This document shows positions 9,937-18,030 of a stretch of DNA of 64,000 nt, in pieces. This stretch comes from Flavobacterium cheniae (lineage in GTDB: Bacteria > Bacteroidota > Bacteroidia > Flavobacteriales > Flavobacteriaceae). The position numbers and the translations under genes are program-made. Under the pieces are notes generated by a model. That model was not told the DNA's origin, searched no databases, and saw only the letters and a program-made list of their open reading frames with translations. Position 1 is the stretch's first letter. Every line of letters starts with the position of its first letter. The DNA is taken from the NCBI RefSeq assembly GCF_004363695.1, contig NZ_SNZC01000002.1, positions 62,001 through 126,000 on the forward strand. Reading direction: 5' to 3'.

Positions 9937-11805
9937 TTATGATGATTTGTAAGGCAACTCATGGTAAGTTTTTACATGAGGACCAAGAAATAAACGTGCA
10001 TAAATTCGGATTCCAGCAATACCTGAAACCACAAAACTTGATGCTACGAAAAAGGCAAGTACAACTTGATTACTACCGATGTGACTAAAAATCAAATCTT
10101 CGCCAATAAAGGTTGAAGTAATTGGAAATCCGGTAATTCCAAGTGTTGCCAATAAGAAAAAGAAAGCAAATTTTGGATGTTCATAAACATGTCCTAAATA
10201 TTGACTAATTAAAATTCGCATTTCTATTTTTTTCAGCTGAAGCAAAGCAATATAACCTATGCCTCCTGCAAGAATAATTCCTGCTAAATAAAAGGCAATT
10301 TCGCTTACACTAACTTTGTCGTTGAACACAATGGCTAAAGCAATCCAAAAATGATTTAATACGATTAATATCCATGCTAAAAACGGACTTTTTCTTTCTG
10401 AAAAGGATTTAAAAACAAATACCAATCCAATAAACGCAAAAACTTCTGGCAAAACCGAAATAAGTTGTTGTGGCAAATCTACTTTGAATTTATAAGCTAA
10501 AAAGCCCAATACAAAAAGCGGAATAAAAAAGTAATACACTCTTTTTATATTTAAGAAATCTAATAATTTTCCGATTGTTTTTAAAGGTTTCCAAAGCACT
10601 AAATTCAAGAAACCTTCCAAGTTAAATTCCTTTAAAGCAAGAATATACAAAGTGTTTTCAATTCGTTTTGGAAAAAAGAAATTAGGTTTTTTACTTTTTG
10701 GTTGAAAATTGTAAAATTGGTCTCGAATCAAATAACTCACCACAGATGGCGAAACTAATAATTGATACGTTCTTAAAAAGGCATTTCCTGCAAAGTGAAT
10801 TAGTGCCAAAGTTTCAAATCCTAATGCTATTTCTATGAAAATAATTCCAATTTGTGATATAGAACTATAAGCTACCTGACTTTTTACTGAAGATTGTACT
10901 TTCGCCATAAATGAAGCTGCAATACTAGTTGTAAATCCCATTAAACCAATAGCAATTCGCATAGTGGTTTGATGTTCCCAAAATGGATACGTTCTTAACA
11001 TTAAGAAAACGCCTAAATGCACAGATAATGAACCATAAAAAATTGCACTTGAGGGCGTTGGTCCTTCCATTGCTCTTGGCAACCACGATGAAAACGGAAT
11101 TTGAGCCGATTTTGCCGCAGCAGCACAAGCCAAACATAGCGCTATAAAAACACCTATAAATGAATGACTTTGCAAATGCTCATTAACCAATTCATAATTA
11201 TTCAACTTCATGAACGTAATATTTTCATGGAATAAATGATGGCTAGCCCACATGGTAAGTAGTAATCCGACATCGCCAATTCTATAAATTGAAAACACTT
11301 TAAATGCGTTTTTAACTGGCAAATAACGTTCTCTATAAAAAGCAATTAATAAGAAGGATGAAATTCCGATGATTTCCCAACCAATAAATAAGGTTTCGAA
11401 ATTACCTGCTAAAATGGCCAAATTATAACCAAAAAAGAAAAACAAAACAGTATTAAAAAAACGTTTGTATCCTTTTTCTCTGTGCAAATAATAACGACTA
11501 TAAGTTGTTATCATTGAGGTTAATAAAGCACCCACAAACAGGTAAACAGCGCCAATTTTATCAAAATAAAAATCTATAAAAAACTCATAATGATCTGTCT
11601 TCAAAAGCGTTATTTCTTTTAAATTCAAATCTTCTGAACCGTTAATAATCCAAAAAACGATAAATAATATCAATCCCAAAAATTGAATAAAAACCGTTCC
11701 GAAAGCAATTCCAGATATTAATTTTTCGTTTTTCTCTGGTAAAAAGATACTTACGACAAACCCTAAAAAAGGTACTAATAAAAAATATTGAAGTATATGT
11801 TCCAT
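9937..11805 (-). CDS. dabB: DabB, NuoL/MrpA-like proton-channel subunit of the DIC pump
   Basis: 622 aa integral membrane protein of the proton-translocating NuoL/MrpA family. Known role: pairs with DabA to couple the proton gradient to CO2 hydration and bicarbonate accumulation. Seen: ~14 hydrophobic segments; the conserved antiporter core around FIGWEIIGISSFLLIAFYRE (~143-162), KSAQIPFSSWLPRAMEGPTP (~237-256) with the TM5/TM7-type Glu and Lys, and PSSAIFYGSLSVHLGVF. It starts 4 bp after dabA ends. No other Nuo or Mrp subunits are adjacent, which argues against complex I or Mrp and for DabB. Confidence 0.9.
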   Translation of the reverse strand: MEHILQYFLLVPFLGFVVSIFLPEKNEKLISGIAFGTVFIQFLGLILFIVFWIINGSEDLNLKEITLLKTDHYEFFIDFYFDKIGAVYLFVGALLTSMITTYSRYYLHREKGYKRFFNTVLFFFFGYNLAILAGNFETLFIGWEIIGISSFLLIAFYRERYLPVKNAFKVFSIYRIGDVGLLLTMWASHHLFHENITFMKLNNYELVNEHLQSHSFIGVFIALCLACAAAAKSAQIPFSSWLPRAMEGPTPSSAIFYGSLSVHLGVFLMLRTYPFWEHQTTMRIAIGLMGFTTSIAASFMAKVQSSVKSQVAYSSISQIGIIFIEIALGFETLALIHFAGNAFLRTYQLLVSPSVVSYLIRDQFYNFQPKSKKPNFFFPKRIENTLYILALKEFNLEGFLNLVLWKPLKTIGKLLDFLNIKRVYYFFIPLFVLGFLAYKFKVDLPQQLISVLPEVFAFIGLVFVFKSFSERKSPFLAWILIVLNHFWIALAIVFNDKVSVSEIAFYLAGIILAGGIGYIALLQLKKIEMRILISQYLGHVYEHPKFAFFFLLATLGITGFPITSTFIGEDLIFSHIGSNQVVLAFFVASSFVVSGIAGIRIYARLFLGPHVKTYHELPYKSS

Positions 11806-11809
11806 GATA

Positions 11810-14299
11810 TTAAGCGTTTGTTAGAATTCCAACCGGAAGATTTTCCTTTGTTTTTTCAGCTAATGCTAACTCATTTTCAATATGACTAGCTTTTTGAATA
11901 GGATGATATTCGATAAATTCTTCGTGTTCAAAAACAAAAATTTGCTTCGTTTCTGGATGAACAACCGCTAATCTTAACCACTCGTTTTTATACCATTCAT
12001 AAGTAGCTGGATTTTTTGAAATCGCTTTTTTAACTACTTCAGGATAATGCTCAACAACCGCTAATAATCGAATTGGATCATGAACTTCTATCATTTGACT
12101 GGGCAAACCTGGGCGCAAATCGCCATCAATACCATTGGCAACACCAATTAATCCCATTACATTATGAGGTAATTTTGAACCTGCGCCTAATTTTTGATTG
12201 TCTACTCTCGAAAAATAATATTCCAAATTAATTCCTCCAGCAACTGGCGCTACTTGACCCAGAATTACGGCTAAATAATCACCCGAGGCATCAATTTGAT
12301 AATCATAAGAATTTAAAAAAGAACGTCTATCTAAAAACAATTGTTTCGACAAACTTCTTCTACCAACAACACACATGGCATTGGTAGCATGATTTAATTC
12401 TGGTCGAGGTTCAAATAAAGAAAAAGCTCGTTTTTTTACGTTTTCATGAATTTTTTCTATTGTTTCGGTTGAATCAATCGTATCAAATCTTCTGGAACGT
12501 TCTTTTGCGTTATTTGCTAAAGCTATATCAAAGGTAATTGCATTTTCATGATGTAACTTTTTATTTACATCGTTCAAAATATCTTCATCATAAAATGCGA
12601 TTTCGTCACGTGTGGTATCGTGTAAAGCTGGTAAAAATTGAGTTTCTGATGGAATATTAATTCCTCTTTCTTTCAAAATAGCTCTCACACTAGGATGATT
12701 AGCCGCATAAGATGCCACTTTTGCATTTACCGAACTTGGTCTTCCACAACAAGCCCCACAATCATAACCCGCATAATGTGTGTTATTTACACTTGTTGCG
12801 CCATGACCAACTACATAAACAATTGGAGCAAAATTTTGTACCAAGCCAATGCTTTTTAGTAATCCTTCTACCCTATTTGCCATTTCTTCAATGGTAAACC
12901 CAACTTGCAAATCGTCAACTTTTTCATTGTTATTGTTTTCAATAACCAATTTTGATTTTTTATGCAAATGCTTAAAAGAAGCCGTAGTTGCAGGTGACAT
13001 CGAAGGTTTGAAAATATTCAAAAACAACTTGAATGCCGAAGAAAACCCTAAAGTTTGACTAATTATCCAACCAAATAATAATGAATGAGATTGCTTGTGA
13101 TAATGCAAATCTTTAGCCTGTTTTTTCTTTCTATGTTCTTCTTTAATTAAATATTTAGGCGTTACAGGTGCAGGGCATAATTTTGTGTGAAATTTTCCAC
13201 CAACAGGCTGAAAGTAGAATTCAAAATTAAAAAAAGCTGCTGTTCCAAAAGTTACTGCTTGTTTATCGATATGTTCTACATGTCTTCTAAAAGAACATTC
13301 TCTATCGTCCATGCAAAACATTCCTTGAAAAGATGGGATTTCTGAAGTATAAATCTCATTTACTTCTTTTACTCCAGATAATACTTCATCGTAAAAGCTA
13401 AATTCAAAAGCTTGTTGCCAAAGCGATAAAACATCATATAATTCGTTATATTTTATAGCATCAAACAAATGATATTCTTCTGCTCTTACTTTTAGTCCTA
13501 ATGGCGACCAATTACTATTGAACTTTTTATCTAAAACATCAATTTCTAATAGCAATTCGAATTGTACTAGTTCTTCAAAAGTAATGGGCTTACTATCTAA
13601 AAGCGAACTTGGATTGGATTCAATAGTGGCAATCATACCACTCCAACCTGGATGCGAAAATTGTTGATCAAACAAATAATATTCGTACAACTCTTCATTT
13701 CCAACTACAATTTCTAACAACTGTGTTATTGAAACCTTATTGAATAGTAATTCTTTTACTCTTTTTGAGGTAAAAATTCCAGTTGCTGTATTTTTTTCTA
13801 AAGCAATTATTGAGTTAAGAAAACCGTTTTCGTTTTCAGGAAAATTCCACATAGCAATTCCTTGGTCTAAATAGCTACACAAAACTCTAAACAATAAACT
13901 ATGCGTTGATTTTTCAAGATTTATAGCATATTCTTTTTTCCAATTGGCGCGTAAATTCCCTATTCTTGACTGAACGGATTCATCATAAGGTTGGTGTAAT
14001 AATTTATGTTTCCAAGATTCTACGTTTTCAATTCCTTTATTTTTTGAAATGATATAGTCTAAAACGTTTTCCTTAATCTCATTTTTAGCAAATCTGCTTC
14101 TAAACTCTACCAAAGAAAGATAGGTCTTATAACCAAAAATTGCATTAGCTTTTGCTAAAGCTTCGTGAAACTCTTTATGTTGAAATGCGTGTAATGTATT
14201 GTGATGCACAAAGTCTTTCAACGGATTTTGTGCTGGTAAATAATGGGTTAAGTGATGAAGCACTTTGTGTTCATCAAAACCAACATTTTGTGTTTTCAT
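11810..14299 (-). CDS. dabA: DabA (DUF2309), carbonic anhydrase-like subunit of the DIC pump
   Basis: 829 aa, normal DabA length. Known role: peripheral zinc protein on the cytoplasmic face, converting CO2 to bicarbonate when driven by DabB. Seen: the four expected zinc-site residues with correct spacing, C329-x-D331 (in MFCMDDRECSFRRH) and H499 (VVGHGA) with C514 (GYDCGACCGR), 15 residues apart as in the characterised Halothiobacillus protein. N-terminal HHNTLHAFQH (~32-41) is also typical. It is the first gene of a four-gene operon with dabB, SulP and DUF2490. No canonical minus-7 box was found just upstream, although the region 14300-14345 is AT-rich with a TTATTTG candidate. Confidence 0.93.
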   Translation of the reverse strand: MKTQNVGFDEHKVLHHLTHYLPAQNPLKDFVHHNTLHAFQHKEFHEALAKANAIFGYKTYLSLVEFRSRFAKNEIKENVLDYIISKNKGIENVESWKHKLLHQPYDESVQSRIGNLRANWKKEYAINLEKSTHSLLFRVLCSYLDQGIAMWNFPENENGFLNSIIALEKNTATGIFTSKRVKELLFNKVSITQLLEIVVGNEELYEYYLFDQQFSHPGWSGMIATIESNPSSLLDSKPITFEELVQFELLLEIDVLDKKFNSNWSPLGLKVRAEEYHLFDAIKYNELYDVLSLWQQAFEFSFYDEVLSGVKEVNEIYTSEIPSFQGMFCMDDRECSFRRHVEHIDKQAVTFGTAAFFNFEFYFQPVGGKFHTKLCPAPVTPKYLIKEEHRKKKQAKDLHYHKQSHSLLFGWIISQTLGFSSAFKLFLNIFKPSMSPATTASFKHLHKKSKLVIENNNNEKVDDLQVGFTIEEMANRVEGLLKSIGLVQNFAPIVYVVGHGATSVNNTHYAGYDCGACCGRPSSVNAKVASYAANHPSVRAILKERGINIPSETQFLPALHDTTRDEIAFYDEDILNDVNKKLHHENAITFDIALANNAKERSRRFDTIDSTETIEKIHENVKKRAFSLFEPRPELNHATNAMCVVGRRSLSKQLFLDRRSFLNSYDYQIDASGDYLAVILGQVAPVAGGINLEYYFSRVDNQKLGAGSKLPHNVMGLIGVANGIDGDLRPGLPSQMIEVHDPIRLLAVVEHYPEVVKKAISKNPATYEWYKNEWLRLAVVHPETKQIFVFEHEEFIEYHPIQKASHIENELALAEKTKENLPVGILTNA

Positions 14300-14375
14300 T
14301 TTATAATGAAATTGAATTAATACAAATAAATCATTGATTTCAAAAGGCTTGAAATCTTAAAAAATAATTATCGTA

Positions 14376-14744
14376 TTAAGACAAATGGAATTTCCAATTA
14401 CAATATAAATCATAAAGTGGAATAGTTTCTTTTGAAGAAGATAATTGGGTAGAATAGGAATTTGAAAATTGTGTAAACTTTGTGTTTTTTAAGTTTACAG
14501 ATTTAGTTGAGATTGAAAACCAATCTAACTCAACTTCAAATTCAGGCTCCGATTCGATGATAATAAATTCTCCTTCTTCAACCTCAACAGTATGAAAATG
14601 AGAGAAATGAGAAGCACTATACTTTTGTAGGAATTCAATTTGAGATTCTAATACAACATCATCTGAGGCATTGAATGAAAGACCAATAGCCCACATGAAA
14701 AATGTGAGCATGAAAATTGGAAATAATTGTAATAATCTTTTCAA
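14376..14744 (-). CDS. Small secreted protein with C-terminal PLYxLYC motif
   Basis: 122 aa; no family recognised. Seen: a hydrophobic N-terminal signal-type segment (MKRLLQLFPIFMLTFFMW...), an acidic middle (VEVEEGEFIIIESEPEFEVE split over ~53-72), and a C-terminus PLYDLYCNWKF carrying the only cysteine. This ending closely matches that of the HYC_CC_PP protein encoded nearby (PLYKLYCQLVF). The start is TTG at 14744: it supplies the basic KR residues expected of a signal peptide, and the next Met lies inside the hydrophobic segment. A TACATTTG promoter box lies at 14775-14782. It is separated from the upstream metal operon by a terminator. Confidence 0.65.
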   Translation of the reverse strand: MKRLLQLFPIFMLTFFMWAIGLSFNASDDVVLESQIEFLQKYSASHFSHFHTVEVEEGEFIIIESEPEFEVELDWFSISTKSVNLKNTKFTQFSNSYSTQLSSSKETIPLYDLYCNWKFHLS

Positions 14745-14774
14745 ATTGATTTCACTTTCTACCTAAAAGCAATA

Positions 14775-14782
14775 CAAATGTA
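14775..14782 (-). promoter_or_regulatory. Minus-7 box TACATTTG for the small secreted protein gene
   Basis: Exact match to the Bacteroidota TAnnTTTG element, 31 bp before the TTG start at 14744. No clear TTG at minus-33. Confidence 0.5.
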
Positions 14783-14827
14783 TGGTATATTTTGATTCAG
14801 CAATTTAAATTACTCTTAATTTTAACA

Positions 14828-14862
14828 AAAAATCCGATTAGAAGTTCTAATCGGATTTTTTT
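14828..14862 (-). terminator. Terminator after the metal-handling operon
   Basis: Perfect inverted repeat AAAAATCCGATTAGAA (14828-14843) / TTCTAATCGGATTTTT (14845-14860). On the minus strand it follows the stop of the heavy-metal-associated domain gene at 14865. Confidence 0.88.
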
Positions 14863-14864
14863 CA

Positions 14865-15209
14865 CTATTCCATTCTCTCGTACAAACAACAACCATGAAG
14901 TTTATCATAAATAGCGTCTTCTGCTTTAACAAACTCAGTATCGTGTCCTACTGAGGCAATTGCTTTAGCAACATCATTTGCAGTACACTTTGTCTCATCA
15001 ATAATCAAATGAATATCACCATGGTCTGAGTGCCATTCTGCGTTTTTTACTCCTTTCACTGAAAATGCAGCTTTTTCAATGCGCTTTTCACACATACCAC
15101 AATTTCCAGCTACTTTGAATTCTACTTTTTTGTTTTTACTTTTCTTCTCTTGCGCTACCATAGTTAGTGAAAAAAGGCAGGCTAATACTAATAAAACTAT
15201 TCTTTTCAT
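14865..15209 (-). CDS. Secreted heavy-metal-associated (HMA) domain protein
   Basis: 114 aa. Seen: signal peptide (~1-20, ending MVAQ), a Lys-rich spacer, and an HMA fold with metal-binding NCGMC (Cys37 and Cys40), KRIEKAAFSVKGVKNAEW (~42-59), and DETKCTANDVAKAIASVGHD (~72-91). The C-terminal HGCCLYERME adds two further cysteines, unusual for a plain HMA domain. HMA domains bind Cu(I), Zn or similar soft metals; here it would act in the periplasm. It lies 26 bp after the TonB-dependent receptor gene in the same operon, so a role as periplasmic metal carrier for that receptor is inferred. Confidence 0.85.
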   Translation of the reverse strand: MKRIVLLVLACLFSLTMVAQEKKSKNKKVEFKVAGNCGMCEKRIEKAAFSVKGVKNAEWHSDHGDIHLIIDETKCTANDVAKAIASVGHDTEFVKAEDAIYDKLHGCCLYERME

Positions 15210-15235
15210 TTTTATATTGTTTAATGGTTATAAGC

Positions 15236-17521
15236 TTACTCTCCTATTGGGTTTAGCTCTTCTATTTTATGATTCTCTTTTTTATCTTTAATTTTAAATC
15301 GCAATCCAGCATAGTACATGGCACCAAAAGTTGGGGCATATATCATACTACTATCAAAATAAGTACCAAAAGGGTTTTCATTTTGAACAATTCCGTTCAT
15401 TTGTTTGTAATTTGTCATATTCTCTCCTCCAATATACACTTCAAAAGTACTTGAAAACGTTCTAGTAATTTGAGCATTCAACGTTCCGAAAGCTGGTGCA
15501 TATTCATCCAAACGATATTGTACTGGGTTTGATTGTGTGTAAGGTAAACGTTGTTCGCCTAACCAATTATATGTTACATCAAACTTCCATTGTTGTCCTT
15601 TGTCTTTGATGTGTGTTTCGTAGGCTAAATTTCCAAAAACTCTGTGTTTTGCTTGCAAAGGTCTTTCTAATTGTCCTCTTGTGAATTGCGTTTGCACATC
15701 GTAATATTTATAAGCCGTTTTAAAAGTTAAATGCGTCATCAAGTCAATTGAAAATTCTGCTTGAAATGAATTGGCAAAACTGTTTCCTTCTAAATTATAA
15801 AATAAGACTTCTTGTGGTGAATGATCCACATCAACAACCGCTTGATTTTGGAAATCAGTACGATAATAATCCAAAATCACCTCAGAATCTTTTCCAGCTA
15901 ATTTGAATTTTTGAATGAAACTCAAACCATAGTTCCAAGCAATTTCAGGGTTTAATCCGTATAATTTCCCATCAGTATTCAAGATTGAAAAACTTCTGTT
16001 GGATGCAAACAATTGTTGGTTTTCAGCAAAAATATTTGCAGCACGTTTTCCTCTTCCAGCTGAAGCTCTAATTACAGCTTCTTTCCAAGGATTGTAACGA
16101 ATGTGTAATCTTGGCGTGATAAAAGTTCCTAAACGATTATGATTATCAACTCTTGCTCCTGCTACCAAACTGAAATTATCTGTATTGTCATATGTATATT
16201 CAAAAAAAGCACCAACCGAATTATCGATTCTTGAAAAATCGCGATTGAAATTCACATTTACAAATTCATTATAGTCATCGTAAGTGAAATTTAAACCAGT
16301 GGTGAATTTGTTTTTGGTATTGTTGATAATCGAATTGAATAACAAATTCGAGTAAAAACTCTTCTGTTGTATATCATACTGACTCAAACCAAAATACGAA
16401 TCTTGTTTGTGCGATTGAAACGAATTTTGAAATCCAAAACTTTGATATGGCATATCTGGAAAAACATAACCTGTTTTATTTGAAATTTCAATTTTCTCGG
16501 TGTTGATTTCACTTCCCCAAGCGTTTGTAGTTAATCTATCAGTATCTGGATTGAAACTCATTTCACCAGCTTGTTTTTCATCGTTCATATAGCGAACATT
16601 TAAAAAACTCACAATACCATTTTCGGCATCATTATATTGCCAACGGTTTAAAATATTAACTTGTTTTCCGATTGGACCATCTAAAAATCCGTCATCGTTC
16701 ATATCATTTTTTCCTACACGTGTATTTCCGTGTAAAAACAAAGTCGAGCTTAATTTATCAGAAAATTTATTATTAAAATGCGTATTGATTTCATAACGTT
16801 CATCTTGCGAAGCATACGCATTTAAGAAAAACGGAATATCATTTGAAGGTTTCAAAACTTCATAATTAATTTGGCCTGAAATACTTTCATAACCATTAAT
16901 TACACTTCCTGCTCCTTTAGTAATTTGAATACTTTCTACCCAAGTTCCTGGCACAAAAGACAATCCATAAGCTTGCGAGGCACCGCGAACAGAAGGAATA
17001 TTTTCTTCCGCAATTAAAATGTATGGACTGTTTAAACCTAACATCTTAATTTGACGATTTCCTGTTACGGCATCAGAGAAATTAACGTCGATGGATGGAT
17101 TCGTACTAAAACTTTCAGACAAATTACAACAAGCTGCTTTCAACAACTCTTTTTGTCCCATTACTTGAATGTTTTGGACTTTGTATAAAGAATGTTCGGT
17201 TCCTTTTTTGGTTTTGGTAATCGTTACTTCTTTCAAAGCATTGACTTCTTTTAAAACCACAGAAATAGTATTTGAAGTAATTTCAATTTTCTTAGTTTCA
17301 AAACCAATGTAACTCACTACTAAAAAAGTAGTTTCGGGAGATTTTTTTATGGTAAAATTCCCATTTCCATCTGTTGTGGTTCCAATTGCGGTATTGAACC
17401 AAAACACATTTGCGCCTAATAAAGGTTGATTGTTTTCGTCTGTTACTATTCCTTTTATGGTTTCTTGCGAATAAATAAATTGAGAAACAAAGAATAGCAA
17501 AAACGCTATATTTTTAAACAT
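15236..17521 (-). CDS. TonB-dependent outer-membrane receptor (probable metal receptor)
   Basis: 761 aa. Seen: signal peptide (~1-18), a carboxypeptidase-regulatory-like domain (TIKGIVTDENNQPLLGANVF, 22-41), a plug domain (~110-215, with LNSPYILIAEENIPSVRGAS and GAGSVINGYESISGQINYE), and a C-terminal beta-barrel ending in YYAGLRFKIKDKKEN. It imports a scarce substrate across the outer membrane with TonB-ExbBD energy. An unusual CC pair (KAACCNLSES, ~129-138) lies at the start of the plug. Neighbours (HYC_CC_PP protein upstream, HMA protein downstream) suggest copper or another soft metal. Substrate is inference. Confidence 0.9.
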   Translation of the reverse strand: MFKNIAFLLFFVSQFIYSQETIKGIVTDENNQPLLGANVFWFNTAIGTTTDGNGNFTIKKSPETTFLVVSYIGFETKKIEITSNTISVVLKEVNALKEVTITKTKKGTEHSLYKVQNIQVMGQKELLKAACCNLSESFSTNPSIDVNFSDAVTGNRQIKMLGLNSPYILIAEENIPSVRGASQAYGLSFVPGTWVESIQITKGAGSVINGYESISGQINYEVLKPSNDIPFFLNAYASQDERYEINTHFNNKFSDKLSSTLFLHGNTRVGKNDMNDDGFLDGPIGKQVNILNRWQYNDAENGIVSFLNVRYMNDEKQAGEMSFNPDTDRLTTNAWGSEINTEKIEISNKTGYVFPDMPYQSFGFQNSFQSHKQDSYFGLSQYDIQQKSFYSNLLFNSIINNTKNKFTTGLNFTYDDYNEFVNVNFNRDFSRIDNSVGAFFEYTYDNTDNFSLVAGARVDNHNRLGTFITPRLHIRYNPWKEAVIRASAGRGKRAANIFAENQQLFASNRSFSILNTDGKLYGLNPEIAWNYGLSFIQKFKLAGKDSEVILDYYRTDFQNQAVVDVDHSPQEVLFYNLEGNSFANSFQAEFSIDLMTHLTFKTAYKYYDVQTQFTRGQLERPLQAKHRVFGNLAYETHIKDKGQQWKFDVTYNWLGEQRLPYTQSNPVQYRLDEYAPAFGTLNAQITRTFSSTFEVYIGGENMTNYKQMNGIVQNENPFGTYFDSSMIYAPTFGAMYYAGLRFKIKDKKENHKIEELNPIGE

Positions 17522-17576
17522 AATAAGTTTATTTATTGTTATTAATTCTTTGATTTACAGAATAAAAAACAATAAA

Positions 17577-17984
17577 TTATGCGTAAAAAACTAATTGACA
17601 GTAGAGTTTGTAGAGTGGCGGCGCATGAGAATCGCAGTAAAAAGCCACTTCGTTTGATGTTGTAGCAACTGAATTGAATACCACTAAATTTGGCTTCCAA
17701 TCAGTACTAAAAACCGCTTGTTCTAAATCTAATTGAAAAGTTTTAACCAATATATCATCGGTCTTTTTTTCAACCTTGATTAATTTGTTTGAACAACAAG
17801 AATCGTGAGAATCTTCTTTTGCACAACATGATTTTATATCTTCAACACAAGGTTCGTCTTCTTGATATTGAAAAGAAACCGATGCAATTTCATCTTTACA
17901 ATAATGCACAGCAAAACTCAACCCTAAATTGGCAAGCAATACTAAGGAAGCTAATACAATACTTATGTGTTTTCTGAAATTCAT
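17577..17984 (-). CDS. HYC_CC_PP-type small secreted cysteine-rich protein
   Basis: 135 aa from the ATG at 17984; a longer reading to 18041 adds 19 AT-rich residues before the signal peptide and runs into the promoter box, so I reject it. Seen: signal-type hydrophobic segment (~8-25), HYC (27-29), CC (53-54) and CC (63-64), and a C-terminus SHAPPLYKLYCQLVF. These motifs match the named but uncharacterised HYC_CC_PP family. The cysteines suggest metal binding in the periplasm. It is the first gene of an operon with the TonB receptor (55 bp gap) and the HMA protein. Confidence 0.8.
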   Translation of the reverse strand: MNFRKHISIVLASLVLLANLGLSFAVHYCKDEIASVSFQYQEDEPCVEDIKSCCAKEDSHDSCCSNKLIKVEKKTDDILVKTFQLDLEQAVFSTDWKPNLVVFNSVATTSNEVAFYCDSHAPPLYKLYCQLVFYA

Positions 17985-17989
17985 CGGAG

Positions 17990-17997
17990 CAAAAGTA
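17990..17997 (-). promoter_or_regulatory. Minus-7 box TACTTTTG before the HYC_CC_PP gene
   Basis: Exact TAnnTTTG match ending 5 bp before the ATG at 17984, implying a very short or absent 5' leader. Supports the shorter start. No TTG at minus-33. Confidence 0.45.
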
Positions 17998-18030
17998 GGA
18001 AATTGAATTTTAATTTGCGTTAATTTTAAT

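Noticed and set aside
9937..11805. dabB as a NuoL or Mrp antiporter subunit
   Set aside because: No other complex I or Mrp genes are adjacent, and DabA with a full zinc site is coupled to it.
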